Source: Piromyces finnis
Lineage: Eukaryota; Neocallimastigomycota; Neocallimastigomycetes; Neocallimastigales; Neocallimastigaceae
Assembly (NCBI GenBank): GCA_002104945.1
Contig: MCFH01000002.1
Location: 434,001-498,000 of the forward strand
Length of the DNA: 64,000 nt
Direction of reading: 5' to 3'
Shown: piece after piece, positions 26,765-39,818 of the stretch
How positions within the stretch are numbered: the stretch's first letter is position 1
How the letters are laid out: every line of letters starts with the position of its first letter
Notes under the pieces: generated by a model
Databases searched by the model: none
The model's input: the letters and a program-made list of their open reading frames with translations, nothing else
What the model was told of the DNA's origin: nothing
Position numbers and translations under genes: made by a program

Positions 26765-27569
26765 ATGAGTACCTGGACTCAAAAAACTATTTCATTAAAT
26801 GCAAAAAGAAGAGGTTGTTACCTTGTCACTGACGAAGTACTTTCTCATATTCAATCTGAACTTAGTGAATATAAATGTGGTGTATGTATTAATAATGATG
26901 ATGATAACTTTTAAAAAATTTAAAATAATTAATTCAAAAAATATTTATTATAAAAAAAATATGTTTTTTAAAATTATGAAAATATACCAAAATATAGTAA
27001 TTATTAAAAAACTCTTTAATTTACCATTTTTAAATTCATAATTCTATTTACAATAATAATAACAACAATAACAATAATAAAAAGATGGCCAACTTTTTCC
27101 TTCAACACAGTTCAGCTTCAATAACCATTAATGAAAACTGTGATCCAGATGTTCGTAAAGATATGGAAATGATGTTAAATAGAATTGCCCCAGAAAATGC
27201 ACCATATATTCATACTTTTGAAGGAGCTGATGATATGCCAGCTCATGTTAAGTCTAGTCTTTTTGGTTGTAGTTTAAATATTCCAATTAGTAATGGAAAA
27301 TTAGCTTTAGGTACTTGGCAAGGTAAAAAATGATAAATATTTAATAAAATGAATTTTTTTTAAGAGTCCAACATATTCTTTTATATCGAACAAAAATAAA
27401 AGCAAAACAATGACAATATATAACGTTCTATTAACATAATTATAATAAAATAGGAATTTGGTTATGTGAACATCGTAATCATGCTGGTGGAAGACGTATG
27501 GTTATTACACTTCAAGGTGAAACTAGATCATCAAATAGTAAAAGTAATCTTTCTAACAAAAAAAGGTAA
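26765..27569 (+). CDS. YjbQ/UPF0047 family protein, 156 aa, 3 exons
   Basis: Exons 26765-26881, 27085-27322 and 27454-27569 join in frame. The product shows the family hallmarks in order: [86 protein letters not shown] and ITLQGE. The conserved His (QHSSAS, PAH, CEHR) and Asp/Glu residues line the putative metal site of this trimeric fold. Some bacterial members have weak thiamine-phosphate synthase activity, but the physiological role is unsettled. I chose the ATG at 26765 because family members begin close to this block. An upstream in-frame ATG at 26693 would add a 24-residue Leu/Ile-rich leader (MKLFFCLLIILLILIVL) that could act as a signal anchor. Introns show it is a nuclear gene, not bacterial contamination. 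Confidence 0.9.
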
Positions 27570-28232
27570 TAGTACAAAAAATAGTAAAGAAAAAGAAAGA
27601 AATAATTAATAATATATAACTATTTTAAAACAAAATAATAATAATAATAATTTTATATTAAAAAATTAAATACAAATTTTAAATTTATTTTATTTCCAAT
27701 ATTATTTTTATCCATTTATATTGATACAACACTTTTAATAATAATAAAAGAAAGTGAGTTATAAGTAATTCAATAAAATAAATTATTAGAATTTACAACT
27801 TACGTATTCCTTCAGTTGCAGTAACAGGGGATAGTACGAAGTGATTTCAAAAAAAAAAAAAAAAAAGTCGTTAATCCTATTAATTCCTTTTTTTTTTTTT
27901 TTTTTTGTTTATTTATTTCAATAATAAAAAATTCCAAATTATAATTCAATATCATAAAAACAATATAATTGAGAATAATAATACATACTTTTAAATAAAA
28001 GTTACGAAAAGTATTATTTTCTATTTTTAAATTAATAATAAATAAATTAAAAAAAAAAAAAAAAGAGTATTATTAAATTAATTTTTATAATTTATATAAT
28101 ATCAATGATATTAATGTAACTATTAGTAGGTAATTAGAATTAAACCATAAAAAATAAAGAATTTAAAAAAACAATTAGTTTTCTAATCACTAGAATAAAC
28201 ATTTTATAATATGAAATGATGAGTGTTATGTA
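27570..28232. other. Intergenic region before the decayed LINE
   Basis: AT-rich DNA with A and T runs (27849-27866, 27889-27907, 28050-28064). No coding frame or RNA gene could be recognised. Confidence 0.6.
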
Positions 28233-30920
28233 ATAATCTGAGAGTAGAAAAAAATCCAAGTATTGCGCAATGGATGCTTGGTTAGTCTTTAAAGGAAAAT
28301 TATAAGGACTAAGCTCATGGTACTGAGCGAGTAGAGTTGATAATCTGAGTGTTAGTTGTTATATCATATTTTCCTTACACCTCCAACTTACATTAGATAG
28401 TAGTTGTTATTTATAACCTTTATAACATAATATTTAACTTTATATTGTTTGATTCGGTAGTATTAAATACTGATTTTGAATATTTTTGATTTCTTTTTAT
28501 TTTTAGCTTTCAAAGACATTTTGTTATTCCAGTTTATTACTTATTCTCTTTGTTCTTTTATTCCTTTCTACTCTTTATATGTTGATTAGTCAAATAGTTT
28601 TGTTTTTTTCAGTTAGTTTGTTATTCCTTTCATTTATTCTTGAGTTTCGTTGTGGGTGCGGCTTTCATTACTATAATCATAATTAATCTTTTTATTTTTT
28701 CGAGGGGCACGGCTTTTTTTTCTTTTTATGATTTTATATGATTCTAATAATATTTTTTTTATTTTTTATTTTCTGAAACTCTAGATTTTCCAAGGAATCT
28801 CTTTTCTACTAACATTCTTTTGTATACTTTTTCTATCTCTTTTCTATATATATATATTTTTTATACTTTATATTATATGTATATTTATATATTTGTATAA
28901 TTTTATTAGGTTTATTATGGACTCTAATGGTAAGTATTAACTCTCTTTTTTTTAAACTTTTTTGTTATCAAAGCTTCAATCCTGGAAAATCGAGTATTCT
29001 ATTCTTTATATTATAAATACTACTCTTGTTTCAATTTTATTTTTTAAAAATATTTTTCATGTTTACCCAAAATTCTTCATCTTTTTTTCATTATTTTTTG
29101 ATTTAACTACTTTTAACTCTTATTATCTCTCTATCTTCCAACACAAATAACTTTAATGAATGTTCAAATCCAACAATCAGAATCAACACAATACAATAAT
29201 CATTCAATAATTAATACAAATCTTATAAATATAAAAAGCTTTCAAAATACAGTTATAACACAGAAATTCAAAGTGATAGATATTCAAAATTTATTTTCCC
29301 ATTCAAAGTCTTCAGTAGAGTTAGAACTAAGTTTTTCAACAACTTAGCCAATTTTTCAATTATAAAAAAATTAAAATATTGTTTGACAAATAATCCACTA
29401 GCAATATAATATATTCGTCTTTACTAATACTATTTATATTCTACTAAATATTTTATTTCTTTATCTTATTTATATCAATATTTTCAATTCTTCAATTTAT
29501 TAATATCTATTGTCATAATAAGTTCTTTCAGAATGAACAATACCAATTGTACTGTACCTACCTTACGTTGTGGCCTTCGTTTCTTCGGATCTAACTCCAA
29601 TAAATCATACCTAATTTTTATCCATGATCTTAGTTCATGGTTAAAACAACGACTAATGGAATTTCTTTTAAAGGACATTCAACCTTTCAATGATATTCTT
29701 CAATCCCTTACCAAAAAATATTCACAATCACTCAGTACTTATTTCATTCTAAAAGTTAATGGAAAATGTCCGCTTAAAGCCATGTTACTTATACACTCAC
29801 TTTCTAAAAAACTCCCTATCTCTAGTAAAATATCTTGGAAATTCATTGATATGCTCAAAAACAATAGATCATATAAAAACAAACGATCTATTAAACCCAC
29901 TACTGGTCCACTCTCTGACGATTTCTATTTTAGTCACTTAAGTTCTAATGCTTCCTTTTTCAATTTATGTACTTTCTGGAACATCAATGGTTGGAACCCT
30001 GAGAAAAAGGATGGTGTTTTATATTTCATCTCTGTTTTCAAACCTGTATGTGTCTGCCTTCAAGAAGTAGGTAACAGCCAATTCTTCTGTGGTAACGCAA
30101 TTTCCTCCCCATGCCTACCGAACTATAAGCCAGTACATAGACGTGCTAATCCTAAAGTTCCAGGTATGAGAGGACTTTACATTGATGTTCATAACTCTTG
30201 TTCCTTTACTCCTGAACCTCTTCTATATAAGTACATTATTTCAGTTACAATACTGTCATTTTGGAACCAGAGACGTACCATAGGTAATATTTACTTTCCG
30301 CAAACTAGATGGCCGGATGCTAGATTAATTGTCTTTGATGAACTTGATAAGTCGTTAACAACACATAACAAATTCAACCACCCAGCTATCCTTGTAGGAG
30401 ACTTCAATATGTCAGTTATTAAAATCAAATCTTATATTTCACAACACTTCCCTGATTGGACTATGGATGAGTTAGCTGGTAATAATTTTACCTGGGAAAA
30501 AGGATCTAAATCTTCATACATTGACCATATTATATACAACAAAGCTATGACAGAACATATAAACAAATCTTCAGTTTGCGAAGTTTTTCACAATGTTTCT
30601 GATTTTTGTCTTGTAAAAAAGACTCTTCTGATGGTTTCAAAAAGCTTAAGAAGACCTTTAAGTGGTCAAGTCATATCTGTAACACAAAGTGTTCTGACAT
30701 TCTTATTAGTAATCGCTTTGCTGTTCTAGCTTCTGAGCTTGAAGCTAATTGCAATAGCCTATCGGCTGACGATATGGTTTCCAAATTTTTAGATACTCCA
30801 AAAACTATCGGTAAAGATATAAAAGCCATTGTGCCTGCAGATTTAAAAGGTCCAGCATTCCATTGTCCTCAATACATCAAAAACTTATCACATGAAAAAC
30901 ACCTGGCTTACAAAAATATT
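28233..30920 (+). mobile_element. Decayed, 3'-truncated non-LTR retrotransposon (LINE element 1)
   Basis: This segment has visibly higher GC than its surroundings. It carries, in LINE order, the structured leader (28256-28328), a roughly 1.2-kb pyrimidine-rich untranslated region, and the N-terminal plus endonuclease part of a LINE open frame (29533-30947). Coding similarity to element 2 stops near 30910, where AT-rich DNA begins; the reverse transcriptase, zinc-finger region and poly(A) tail are missing. The 5' edge is set only by the leader, and both boundaries are approximate. Confidence 0.75.
28256..28328 (+). ncRNA. Three-hairpin structured leader, copy 1
   Basis: Three abutting perfect stems: CCAAG/CTTGG (28256-28260 with 28277-28281), TTAGTC/GACTAA (28282-28287 with 28307-28312) and GCTCA/TGAGC (28313-28317 with 28324-28328, loop TGGTAC). 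The block is colinear and equal in length with 56622-56694, differing at four loop positions only. It is flanked by a 10-bp direct repeat ATAATCTGAG at 28233-28242 and 28340-28349. The stem lengths do not match a tRNA. I infer that it acts as RNA; the class is unknown. Confidence 0.6.
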
Positions 30921-30947
30921 ATTTTATTTTTATTTTTTTATATTTAA
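29533..30947 (+). pseudogene. LINE endonuclease open frame, frameshifted and lacking reverse transcriptase
   Basis: The frame from 29533 encodes an N-terminal domain (CGLRFFG ... FIHDLSSWL ... YFILKVNG) and an APE-type endonuclease with FWNINGWN, VCLQEVGN, VPGMRGLY, ILVGDFNMS and SSYIDHII. Just at the final catalytic block (VSD, where SDH is expected, about 30600) the frame slips near an A6 run around 30617-30622. Homologous sequence continues in another frame (CKKDSSDGFKKLKKTFKW, to about 30910) and then ends. Compared with element 2, everything from the reverse transcriptase onwards is absent. The protein is therefore non-functional for retrotransposition. Confidence 0.8.
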
Positions 30948-33900
30948 TTGCAATATATATATAATATTTAAATATCAACTATTAAATTTATATACTAATA
31001 ATGTTGATAATAATAATTAGTAAAAAAAAATAAGGATTTATGCAAGAAAGTAAACTATTTCTTTTTTCTTTTTTCTTAGAACATTATTAATAAAAATATA
31101 TCCAATTTTAAAGGTATTTTTTCTATTATATAAAAAAAATCAAATCCATAAAAAAATATCATTTATGTATAAATTGAAAATTTTGAATATATCAATAAAA
31201 TACTTATATATAATTTAATAAATTATAAAAAAAGAAAAAAGCTCTAGAGTATAATTACGTATTAGTATTTATTTTAAAAGCTTTTTTAACTAGCTACTAA
31301 AAAGGAAATGTACCAAATCGAAATAGGTTATATAAATTTTCCATCATATTAAATTATTAATTTAAATCATTTATTACTATCAAACTTTATTGAATATATT
31401 TAAACAGAAAAATGATAAACAAAAATGTTACACAAATCATTTGGTATTTTATGGTTAAGGTAACACAATAGTTGGTACAACAAAGATGTATATTCCTTAA
31501 ATTGTTACACTTTTTTTAATACTAATTATGCTAATCAAGAAGAATAAAAGGAAAATAAACAATATATTTATATCTTTAATAAACTTTTAAAAAATAAAAA
31601 TAAAAAAAACACATAGATATCATACTAAATTAAAGTATTTAAAAAATACTAAATTTCGTATCGATAATTTTTTTACACATTTACATTTCAAATATTTTTA
31701 TACCTATTTACTTATTATTATAAGATAGTAACTTTATTTCGATTCTTTTTAATGAGAGTGATTATTTTTTAGACATTTATGAATAAAAAGATAGTAATAG
31801 TAAATTTTGCTATTTATCAATAAAATAATTATAACATCACTAAAGATACTAAAATTAATAAAATATTACTAATTTTCAGTATTGTTCCCACCACTTTCAA
31901 CTTGTGCAGCATGTTAGACTTTACATTCGTTAGATTCTAAGATAAATAACATATTTGATTTTATATTACTTCATTCAATTTTTACATTTCCATCACTGAT
32001 GAATTTTCTAAAAAGTTTAATTAACAGATAAATTTTTATAAAGTAAAGACTCAGTACACTTCTTTGGTAACGAATGACATTCTTATTTTTATTGCTTATC
32101 AAGTTTATAGAATATGGTTCATTGTTTTTATCAGTTTGACAAAAAACATCATTCCATTGTTTTTATCAATTTGTGTGATAATATTAATTTTTGTAAATTC
32201 AGTGTAATTTTTACATACATGATAATATCATAAAGGATCTTTGACATTCATTTTAATTAATATTATCACACAAACTTTTTTAATTTGGTAAATTGAATTT
32301 TTTGGTATACATTTATAATATTTGGAATTTTCATATTCTTATCTACATTCAGTATTTAAACTATTTGAAAATGACTCTTCTTCATTATTAAGACCTTTTC
32401 TTTTTAGTAACTTTGAATAATCAGCAACATTAGCATAAATTGAAAAAGAAAAATTAAAACTGATAATAAGAGATAAACTTCATTTTATATTTATTCAATT
32501 ATATGACTAAAAAAAAAATCAAAATATTATAGAATATTTTAATAAACTTTTTTATCTTCATTTTTGTTTCTTCATATTTACCAAAGGAAAAGGATAAACT
32601 ACAAAAAATATATAATTAATTACAATCCAATAGACTGAATTATATTAACCAATAAATTTTCATTACATATTTTCTTTGTACAAATCGGGTGATGATGTAA
32701 GATTATTTAAGATGGCAAAAAACTAATATAAAAAAAAATTTATAATACTAATGTATTTATAATGTTTTATCAATTTATTACAATACATTAATGTATATAT
32801 TATATATATTATGTTGTAAATAAATGAATTAATATTATCTAAAGTATATCCAATCCAATACATTCTAAATACAAATTAAGATACAATATAATAATATATA
32901 TAAATTATACAATTTTTTTATATTATTTATATATGTTATCTTGAATAATATAGAAATTAATACAATAAATTACAATATATATAAAGAATATTAATATTAT
33001 ATTGTAATTGAATTTGTTTTTTAATTTCTATTTATTTACATTATCTATTACATCAAGTTTCAAAAAAAAAAAAAAAAAAAAAAAGAGGCTTGTGGATCAA
33101 AATATTAAAATATTGCTTGATTTAACCTAAAAAACTTTGGGAATTCTAGGCAATTTTTAAGGTACGGAATTAAAAAAAAAAAAAAAGCAGCTTAATTATA
33201 ATTGTAAAAGTATTTTTTTAGGTATAAAACTACTAGATGTTAATAAAAGAAAGAAAAATTTAATAATAAAGCATCACTAATTCTAAGTAGAAAAGTAAAC
33301 AATTAATAGAAAATATAAATTTTATTATATTTTTTAAATATTACCATTATTTTTAAATGATCAGAGATAACAATGGTTTCCTGTTGCTAATCTATACCAT
33401 GAAAATTGTCAAGAAAAAATTTTTTTATTTAAATAATAATTATATATTCAATTATTTTTTATATTTATTTCTATTTATCCATTTAATAAAATAGTAATTT
33501 ATTTAATTATTCATTTATTTAACATATTATTTTATTTACTTTTATGATCATTCATTGAATTAATTCTTTAATTCACATAATTATTACCCAATTTAAATAT
33601 ATATTAAGAGTTTATTGTATCGTATATTAAAAAATATTTCAATTCTTTAATGTCCATTCCTTATTAAAAATTTATTATCTTTGAAGATTTTCACCTTACC
33701 TTATCATTCCCAGTCATTTCAAAGGAAGGTTGTAGTAATGTTATATTTTTTCTCAAAATTCTATATATAAAATATGTATTATTTAAAGTAAAACCGAATG
33801 GTGGATAGCAGTTTTATAGGTAATATAGAAATGAGACTTTTTATATAATAATGTGGTATAAGCATTCATAATAACCCTTTTCGCTTAGAAATAATGTCAT

Positions 33901-36562
33901 CATAAGCATTCAGTAACTTTACGCTAAATAAAAAAAGTTTTCTTTTAAAAAAAAATAAAAGATATTGTTTAAAATTATATTTTTTAATAATTAGAAAAGT
34001 CAAGTAATGGAATCTAGGGTAATTTTGTTTTTTGTTTCCTATAATTCTCTCTTTATTTTAAGCAAATTAGTCTATATGACTTCCTGCCTATATTCTTGGT
34101 ATTTTTAATGAATTTTACCAAAAATAAAAAGTTATTTTATTGTTATTATTATTATTAAACTTTGTTTCTTTTATATTTATTATATATAATGTAGTTTAAT
34201 ATATATTATTATATATTATACTATAAATGTAATATATAAAAGATAGGAATGATGAAATTAAATGTTTTTAATATTTTATTAGTTTAAATAAATCATATAT
34301 TATATTAATATATTATTCATATATAATATTTATATAATATTTATATATTAATTTATCAATGAATGAATAATTATAAAATTAAATAAATTTTTGAAGTTTT
34401 ATATTTTTAAAATTCTAATAAATAAACTTTATAATTAATTATTTTATTTTAAAAAATATTATGATTCATTTATTAAAATAAATGAATGAATAAATAAATA
34501 AATTTTAGTTTTTAAAACAAACTATTAATTTGATTTTTATAGTTATTGAAGAATATAGAGCAGGTAAACCATCATTATATAAAGCAATTTATAAATGGTA
34601 TTTCATATAATGTCTTTTTTAACGCTAATACTAATATATATGTTCTATGTGGAAAATTAAGTTTAAGTTAAGGAGAAATCTTTTTTTTTTTTTGATCTTA
34701 TTTTATTTAGTATTTTTTTAAATTTTTCAATATATATACAATATATAAACAGTATGGTTTTTAAATTAAAAAAAAAGAAGTAATATTTTGATGCAATTAT
34801 ATTTAATATACCATAAACTGATTAAATATAATATATTTCAATATAAAATAATATATTACACATATTTTTAATAATGTTGACTATTGAATACAATATGTAA
34901 TATAATACAATTTATATTAAATGTATTCAGTATTTATATTACAATATAATACATTTCTAGCCTTTTATTTAGTGTTAAAAAAAATATATATATTAAATAG
35001 AGATAATAATATATTTAATGTATTTGTAAAGTACAATAAATTGAAAATATCAAATATTTAAATTGTATCATATATTAATAATATGTAATGTATTAATAAA
35101 ATGAAATTTAATTGTTATATATAGATGATGATGAGTAAAGCAGTTTATTTAGTTTATTCATTTATATATACATGAAATTATTTATTTCTTATTTATTCAT
35201 TTAATTATTTTATTGATTAGAAATTTATATATACCATAATTAAAATATATTTACAAGCGGTTTTTATTTTATTTTTTTTTTAAACTTTTTAATTTCAACT
35301 TTTAATATTTTTTAAAAAAGATAATTTAATCTTTTTTTTATTAAAATTTAAAAATGTAACTATATATATTATAATTATATTAAAACTATAAAATGAAATG
35401 AATAAAAAAGTATATAAGCATGTTATTTTATAAAGATAAATTACTTAGTAGAATAAAAATATTCAGTAGTAAAATATCCAGATTCCTTGAAACACATTCA
35501 ACTTTAATAAATATTATTACATTTAAAAAAAATGAAAATATATATATTTAATCAATTAAAACATTCAAAATATGTTCGATAAATAGTAAAATCAATTTTC
35601 AATTTGAGAATTACTTGAATAAATATTAACAAAAAATATTATTAATAATACTATAATTACTAATTATATTTGAATTATATATATAATTTTAAATGCAATA
35701 AGTATTTCAGTTAAAATTAAAAAGTCTTTTGTTCTATCGTGATTGTTTATATAAATATTTATATATTTTATTCCAGTATATATGTGAACGAAAGAATAAG
35801 AAAAAAAAAAGTTTATTAATATTATCAATATTTAAAGAATATGATGTGATGTCAATTACTTTAAAAAGTATTTTATCAAGAAATCGTAAAATTAAAATAA
35901 GAAAAGATATTACACCGTATTCTTTTCAATTGAATAAATAGAAGATTAGATAAAGTATTTAAAATCAATCCATTATTTAGCTATTACTGTAGTAATTTAC
36001 ATATAATAATTTATATTACAATATTTTATTGATACAATATATTTTAACGTTTACAATTGTAATAGTATATTACAGAAAATATAAAAAGGAAAAATCAATT
36101 ATTACATATTAAAAAAAAGCGTAAAAGAGTTATCATTTTTTACATATACAAAGTAAAAATGTAAAGCTTTTCTCCCTATTTATTAAACAAGAATATAACA
36201 AAATATTATAATAATTAATCTATTTCACGATGAAACTATTTATATCAAGCAAGAAATTAAAAAGGCAATTTAATAAATTTTAAATATCAAAAATACTTTA
36301 AGAACAATATTCACATCATAAAGTATACCATTTTCAATATAAAAAATAAATAATATCATTTAATATTTATCTTTAATAAAATAACAGGCAAATTAAATAT
36401 AACTTAATTTATTAAATAAAAATATATTCTTCTAACACAAATTATATTAATTATATTTTTTATTTGTTATACTTTTTTTTTTTTTTTTTGATAAAATTTT
36501 TCTTTTTCATTTCTTTCCTTCTTCATTTTTAATAAATAGATATATATAGATCATAGGAAAAA
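30948..36562. other. Gene desert, AT-rich
   Basis: About 5.6 kb without a supported gene. It contains many imperfect AT palindromes (for example the ATACATTAATGTAT-like runs around 32760-33010 and the TATATAATATTTATATAATA series near 34310-34350) and one perfect 20-bp inverted repeat at 32170-32274. Short coding-like scraps near 34541-34600 and 35729-35941 are too short and too Lys/Ile-rich to call. Confidence 0.65.
32170..32274. repeat. Perfect 20-bp inverted repeat with 65-nt spacer
   Basis: The left arm 32170-32189 (TTTGTGTGATAATATTAATT) is the exact reverse complement of the right arm 32255-32274. The loop is 65 nt. A direct repeat of CATTGTTTTTATCA(G/A)TTTG lies just upstream. No target duplication was identified. 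It could be a MITE-like fragment or a hairpin-forming site. Confidence 0.75.
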
Positions 36563-38711
36563 ATGTCAACATTAGAATCATCATCAAGCCAAGGAGGAAT
36601 GAAAACATATTTATGTAGACATACTTGTGGTTGTAAACTTCGTCATTCTACTGAATTTACTCGCTCATCCGTTTCTTCTCAAGGTGCTTTATGGTATCAT
36701 GAACATAATGAAACTTTACATCCAAAACATAATCTTGACTGTGAATATGAACGTTTCAGAAGTACTAGAAAAATAAAAGATGGAAAAGATAAAACTAAGG
36801 ATATTAAACATGATAAGGTAAATACGACTTAATTATATAAAGAATATAAAGAATTTAAAATTTTAAGAGGAAATACAAAAACCAAGTGAATAGTTTTATA
36901 TTAAAATAGAATAATATTGGTTGGAGCATAGAATATATCAAAATATGTAGATAGCATAAAAAAATATAGAATAACAGATCAGTTTTAAATGATGTATAAT
37001 TTTACAAAGTTTTTTCATATAGATATATAAAAATAAATTATAATAGTTAAATTAAATATTAAATTCTTAGATTACAATATACTGTTAAATAATGGAAATA
37101 GAATCATATTAATAGAGTAAGATAGGGTATAAAAATAATGAAATAGTATTGAAAAAATATATATAGTGTACAATAATATAAAAATTAAATATGATTGGAA
37201 TTGAAAAAATATATATTATAAATAGTTGTGTCTTTTTATTTTAAATTTAAAAAATTAAAATAAAATAAAATAAAATAATAATGAAAAAATAGGCTAGACA
37301 AAATAATTCATCAACTTCATCCATTAATGGTTCTTCAACTTCCAATTCTTTACAAGACATTACTACCACTGGTGGTAATGTCAATTCATCAAACTTTATG
37401 CCAATTCAACCTCAACAAAATTATAATAATATATATCCAAAGTTATTATTCCAACAATATCAAAAAAATACAATAGGAGGTAAGTTAAATATCGAAGGTA
37501 TGCCAGTAGTTAATGGTCATACTGATGTTAATTCTAGAGTCGTAACTAATGACTCTGATTTTTCAAAATTACAAACAATGGCTAATAATACTTCCAATTC
37601 TATGACATTATATTCAGATGACCAATTCAAAAGAAAAGCCTCAATTCAAGAAGATCAAAATAATAAACGTCTTAGAGTTGCTATGGAAGGTATTACTTAT
37701 CCAAATCAATATCAATTTGATGAAACTCAATTTTTAAAAGCTGAAATTAAAGAATTACAAGAACAAATTGATTTCCTTAAACTTCAATATATAGAACAAT
37801 TCCTTCCAAAAGATAAAGTTGACGGAAATAATTATTCCAACAACATAAATTTATTAAAGAGAGTGGTCCCACAATTTTTACATGATATTTGGTTTAAGAA
37901 TTGTAAAAATACTACAGAATACCAAAAAAGAATTATTGAAATTTTAACTACTATCATAGAATTTTTCGATCCAGATAATAACAAGAATAATCAATCACCA
38001 AATCTTGCAAATAATGGTAATGAAAATGTTCAAAATATGATGAACCCAGGTAGTATCATGACACCAGATAATTTAAATAAGGCTCCAACAGATGAACCAT
38101 CACCAGTTGTTGATGCTATTATGAAAGATCCATTAAATCATGCTATTCCAAACCCAGTTGGTGCTGTTAATGCAGTCGGTGCTGTTAGCGCTGTCAGTGC
38201 TGTTAATGCTGTTAATGCTGTTAATGCAATTAATGCTGTTAGTCAAGCCATTGAAAATAATCATTTCATAACAAATACTACATTAAATGATGATGGTTTA
38301 AGTAATACCAATTCTAATACTATTGTTGCAAACAATATCGAATCCTTAGAAGGTATTAACGAAACCGCAAAAAACGCTACTATCCTTAACATTGATGCTC
38401 CAGAAATTGTAAATAGTGCTGAAGCAAAAGCCGCAGAGCTTGCTGCTGTCGCTGCTGCCCCAGTTATAAAACTTGATCCAACTAATGCTACTACTGCCAT
38501 TGATTTAACTGCTTCACTTGGTTCAATTAAAGATGACGATGCAACCGCTACTTTAAATAATACTAGTATTATAAATCCAATTCAATTAACCACCCAAATG
38601 GCTCAAGCTGCTCCAGCTGCTGTAAAGCCTGAAACTAATCTTGTTGGTACTAACGCATTACCACCAACTTTTGCTTTACACGGTAACGAAATAGAAGTTA
38701 TGAAAAAATGA
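36563..38711 (+). CDS. Orphan Cys/His-rich N-terminal domain protein with coiled coil and Ala/Val repeats, 557 aa
   Basis: Two exons (36563-36817, 37293-38711) join in phase 0. Residues about 17-67 hold a compact Cys/His cluster (CRHTCGCKLRH ... WYHEHNETLHPKHNLDCEY) that could bind zinc; I do not recognise the family. A basic patch (KRKAS ... NKRLRV, about 198-215) resembles a bipartite nuclear signal. A short coiled coil follows (DETQFLKAEIKELQEQIDFL, about 228-250). The C-terminal half is Asn/Ala/Thr-rich and low complexity, with a tandem VNAVGAVSAV-type tract (38158-38240) built on 9-bp DNA units. A regulatory or chromatin role is conceivable but unproven. The start is the first ATG after a T-rich leader. 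Confidence 0.8.
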
Positions 38712-39554
38712 ATTTTATTATCACATTTTTTATATAAAAATTCATAACAAAAATTTATAGTTTAACGCATCATAATAGAAAAAAAAAAAAAAAAAAAAAA
38801 GAACAAAATCATTAATATTATTATAATTATAAAACAAATCGCGTTATTGTTGATATAGCATATTCATAGTATCTATTAAAAATTTTTTTTTATATTTCCA
38901 GGATTTTATTTATAATCTATTTCCCTTTTCATTAATAATCATTTTATTTTTTTTTTTTTTATAATATTAAAAGAGAAGATGGGATGATATCTATATAAAC
39001 TTTTTAAAAATAGAAAAATTACTGTTATTTTCATATTAAAAATTTTATTAAAATTATTTATATATTATTTATTTATTTTTTCTTTTTTTTTTTTTTTATT
39101 TTTTATTTATATATTTATATTTAAAATATAAAAAAAATAATAAAAAAAAAGAAAGAAAGAAAGAAAGGAAAGAAAAAGAAAGTAAAAGAAAATAATAGTA
39201 AAATATTTTATATATATATATATAATTTTTTTTTTATTATTATAATTAAATTATACTATTTTTATATAAGTTCTTTATTACATTATTTTTCATATATTTA
39301 AACTCATTGACATGGCATTGTTATATGGCATGACAAAATAATAAACTCAAAAAATAAAAAAATAAATAAATAAAAAAAGTTAAAAAAAGAAAAGTTTTTA
39401 AATATAATGTTTAAAAGTATTAAACAGTAGAATTTTATTATGATGGTAGTATAAATATTTTTTAAAATAATCTTTCTGTACATGAAATTTGAAATTTATA
39501 GTATTGTACCTTTTTTGTATTATAGGATAAAGATAGCATTTTCCATGGTTCTTT

Positions 39555-39587
<33 letters not shown>

Positions 39588-39787
39588 TTTATCAGTTTTT
39601 TAATTTTATTATATAATAAAAAATTAAAGAAAATTAATGTAAGTATATATTAAAAAAAAAATGTTTTACTCATAATATTTTTATTGCTATTTTATTTGCT
39701 TAAAATTAAAAAAAAGAAAAAAAAAAAGTTTATTTACTTTGCATTTTAATTTGCAATACTAATACACTAATATATATATATTTATTA

Positions 39788-39818
<31 letters not shown>

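Noticed and set aside
28256-28328. Structured block as a tRNA or tRNA-derived SINE
   Set aside because: Length is tRNA-like (73 nt), but stems of 5, 6 and 5 bp with loops of 16, 19 and 6 nt do not match a cloverleaf, and no convincing B box (GGTTCGANNCC) is present.
28962-29347. Two short frames in the LINE 1 leader that might be an ORF1
   Set aside because: No gag/RRM/zinc-knuckle motifs and no counterpart in LINE 2.
28929-29532. Possible intron in LINE 1 (GTAAGT at 28930, TTCTTTCAG before 29532)
   Set aside because: Joining the upstream ATG exon to the downstream exon gives an immediate stop (TGA); frame not kept.
35729-35941. 70-aa frame in the gene desert, possibly joined to a spliced scrap at 34541-34600
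   Set aside because: Lys/Ile-rich, no recognisable domain, no convincing donor/acceptor pair linking the pieces.
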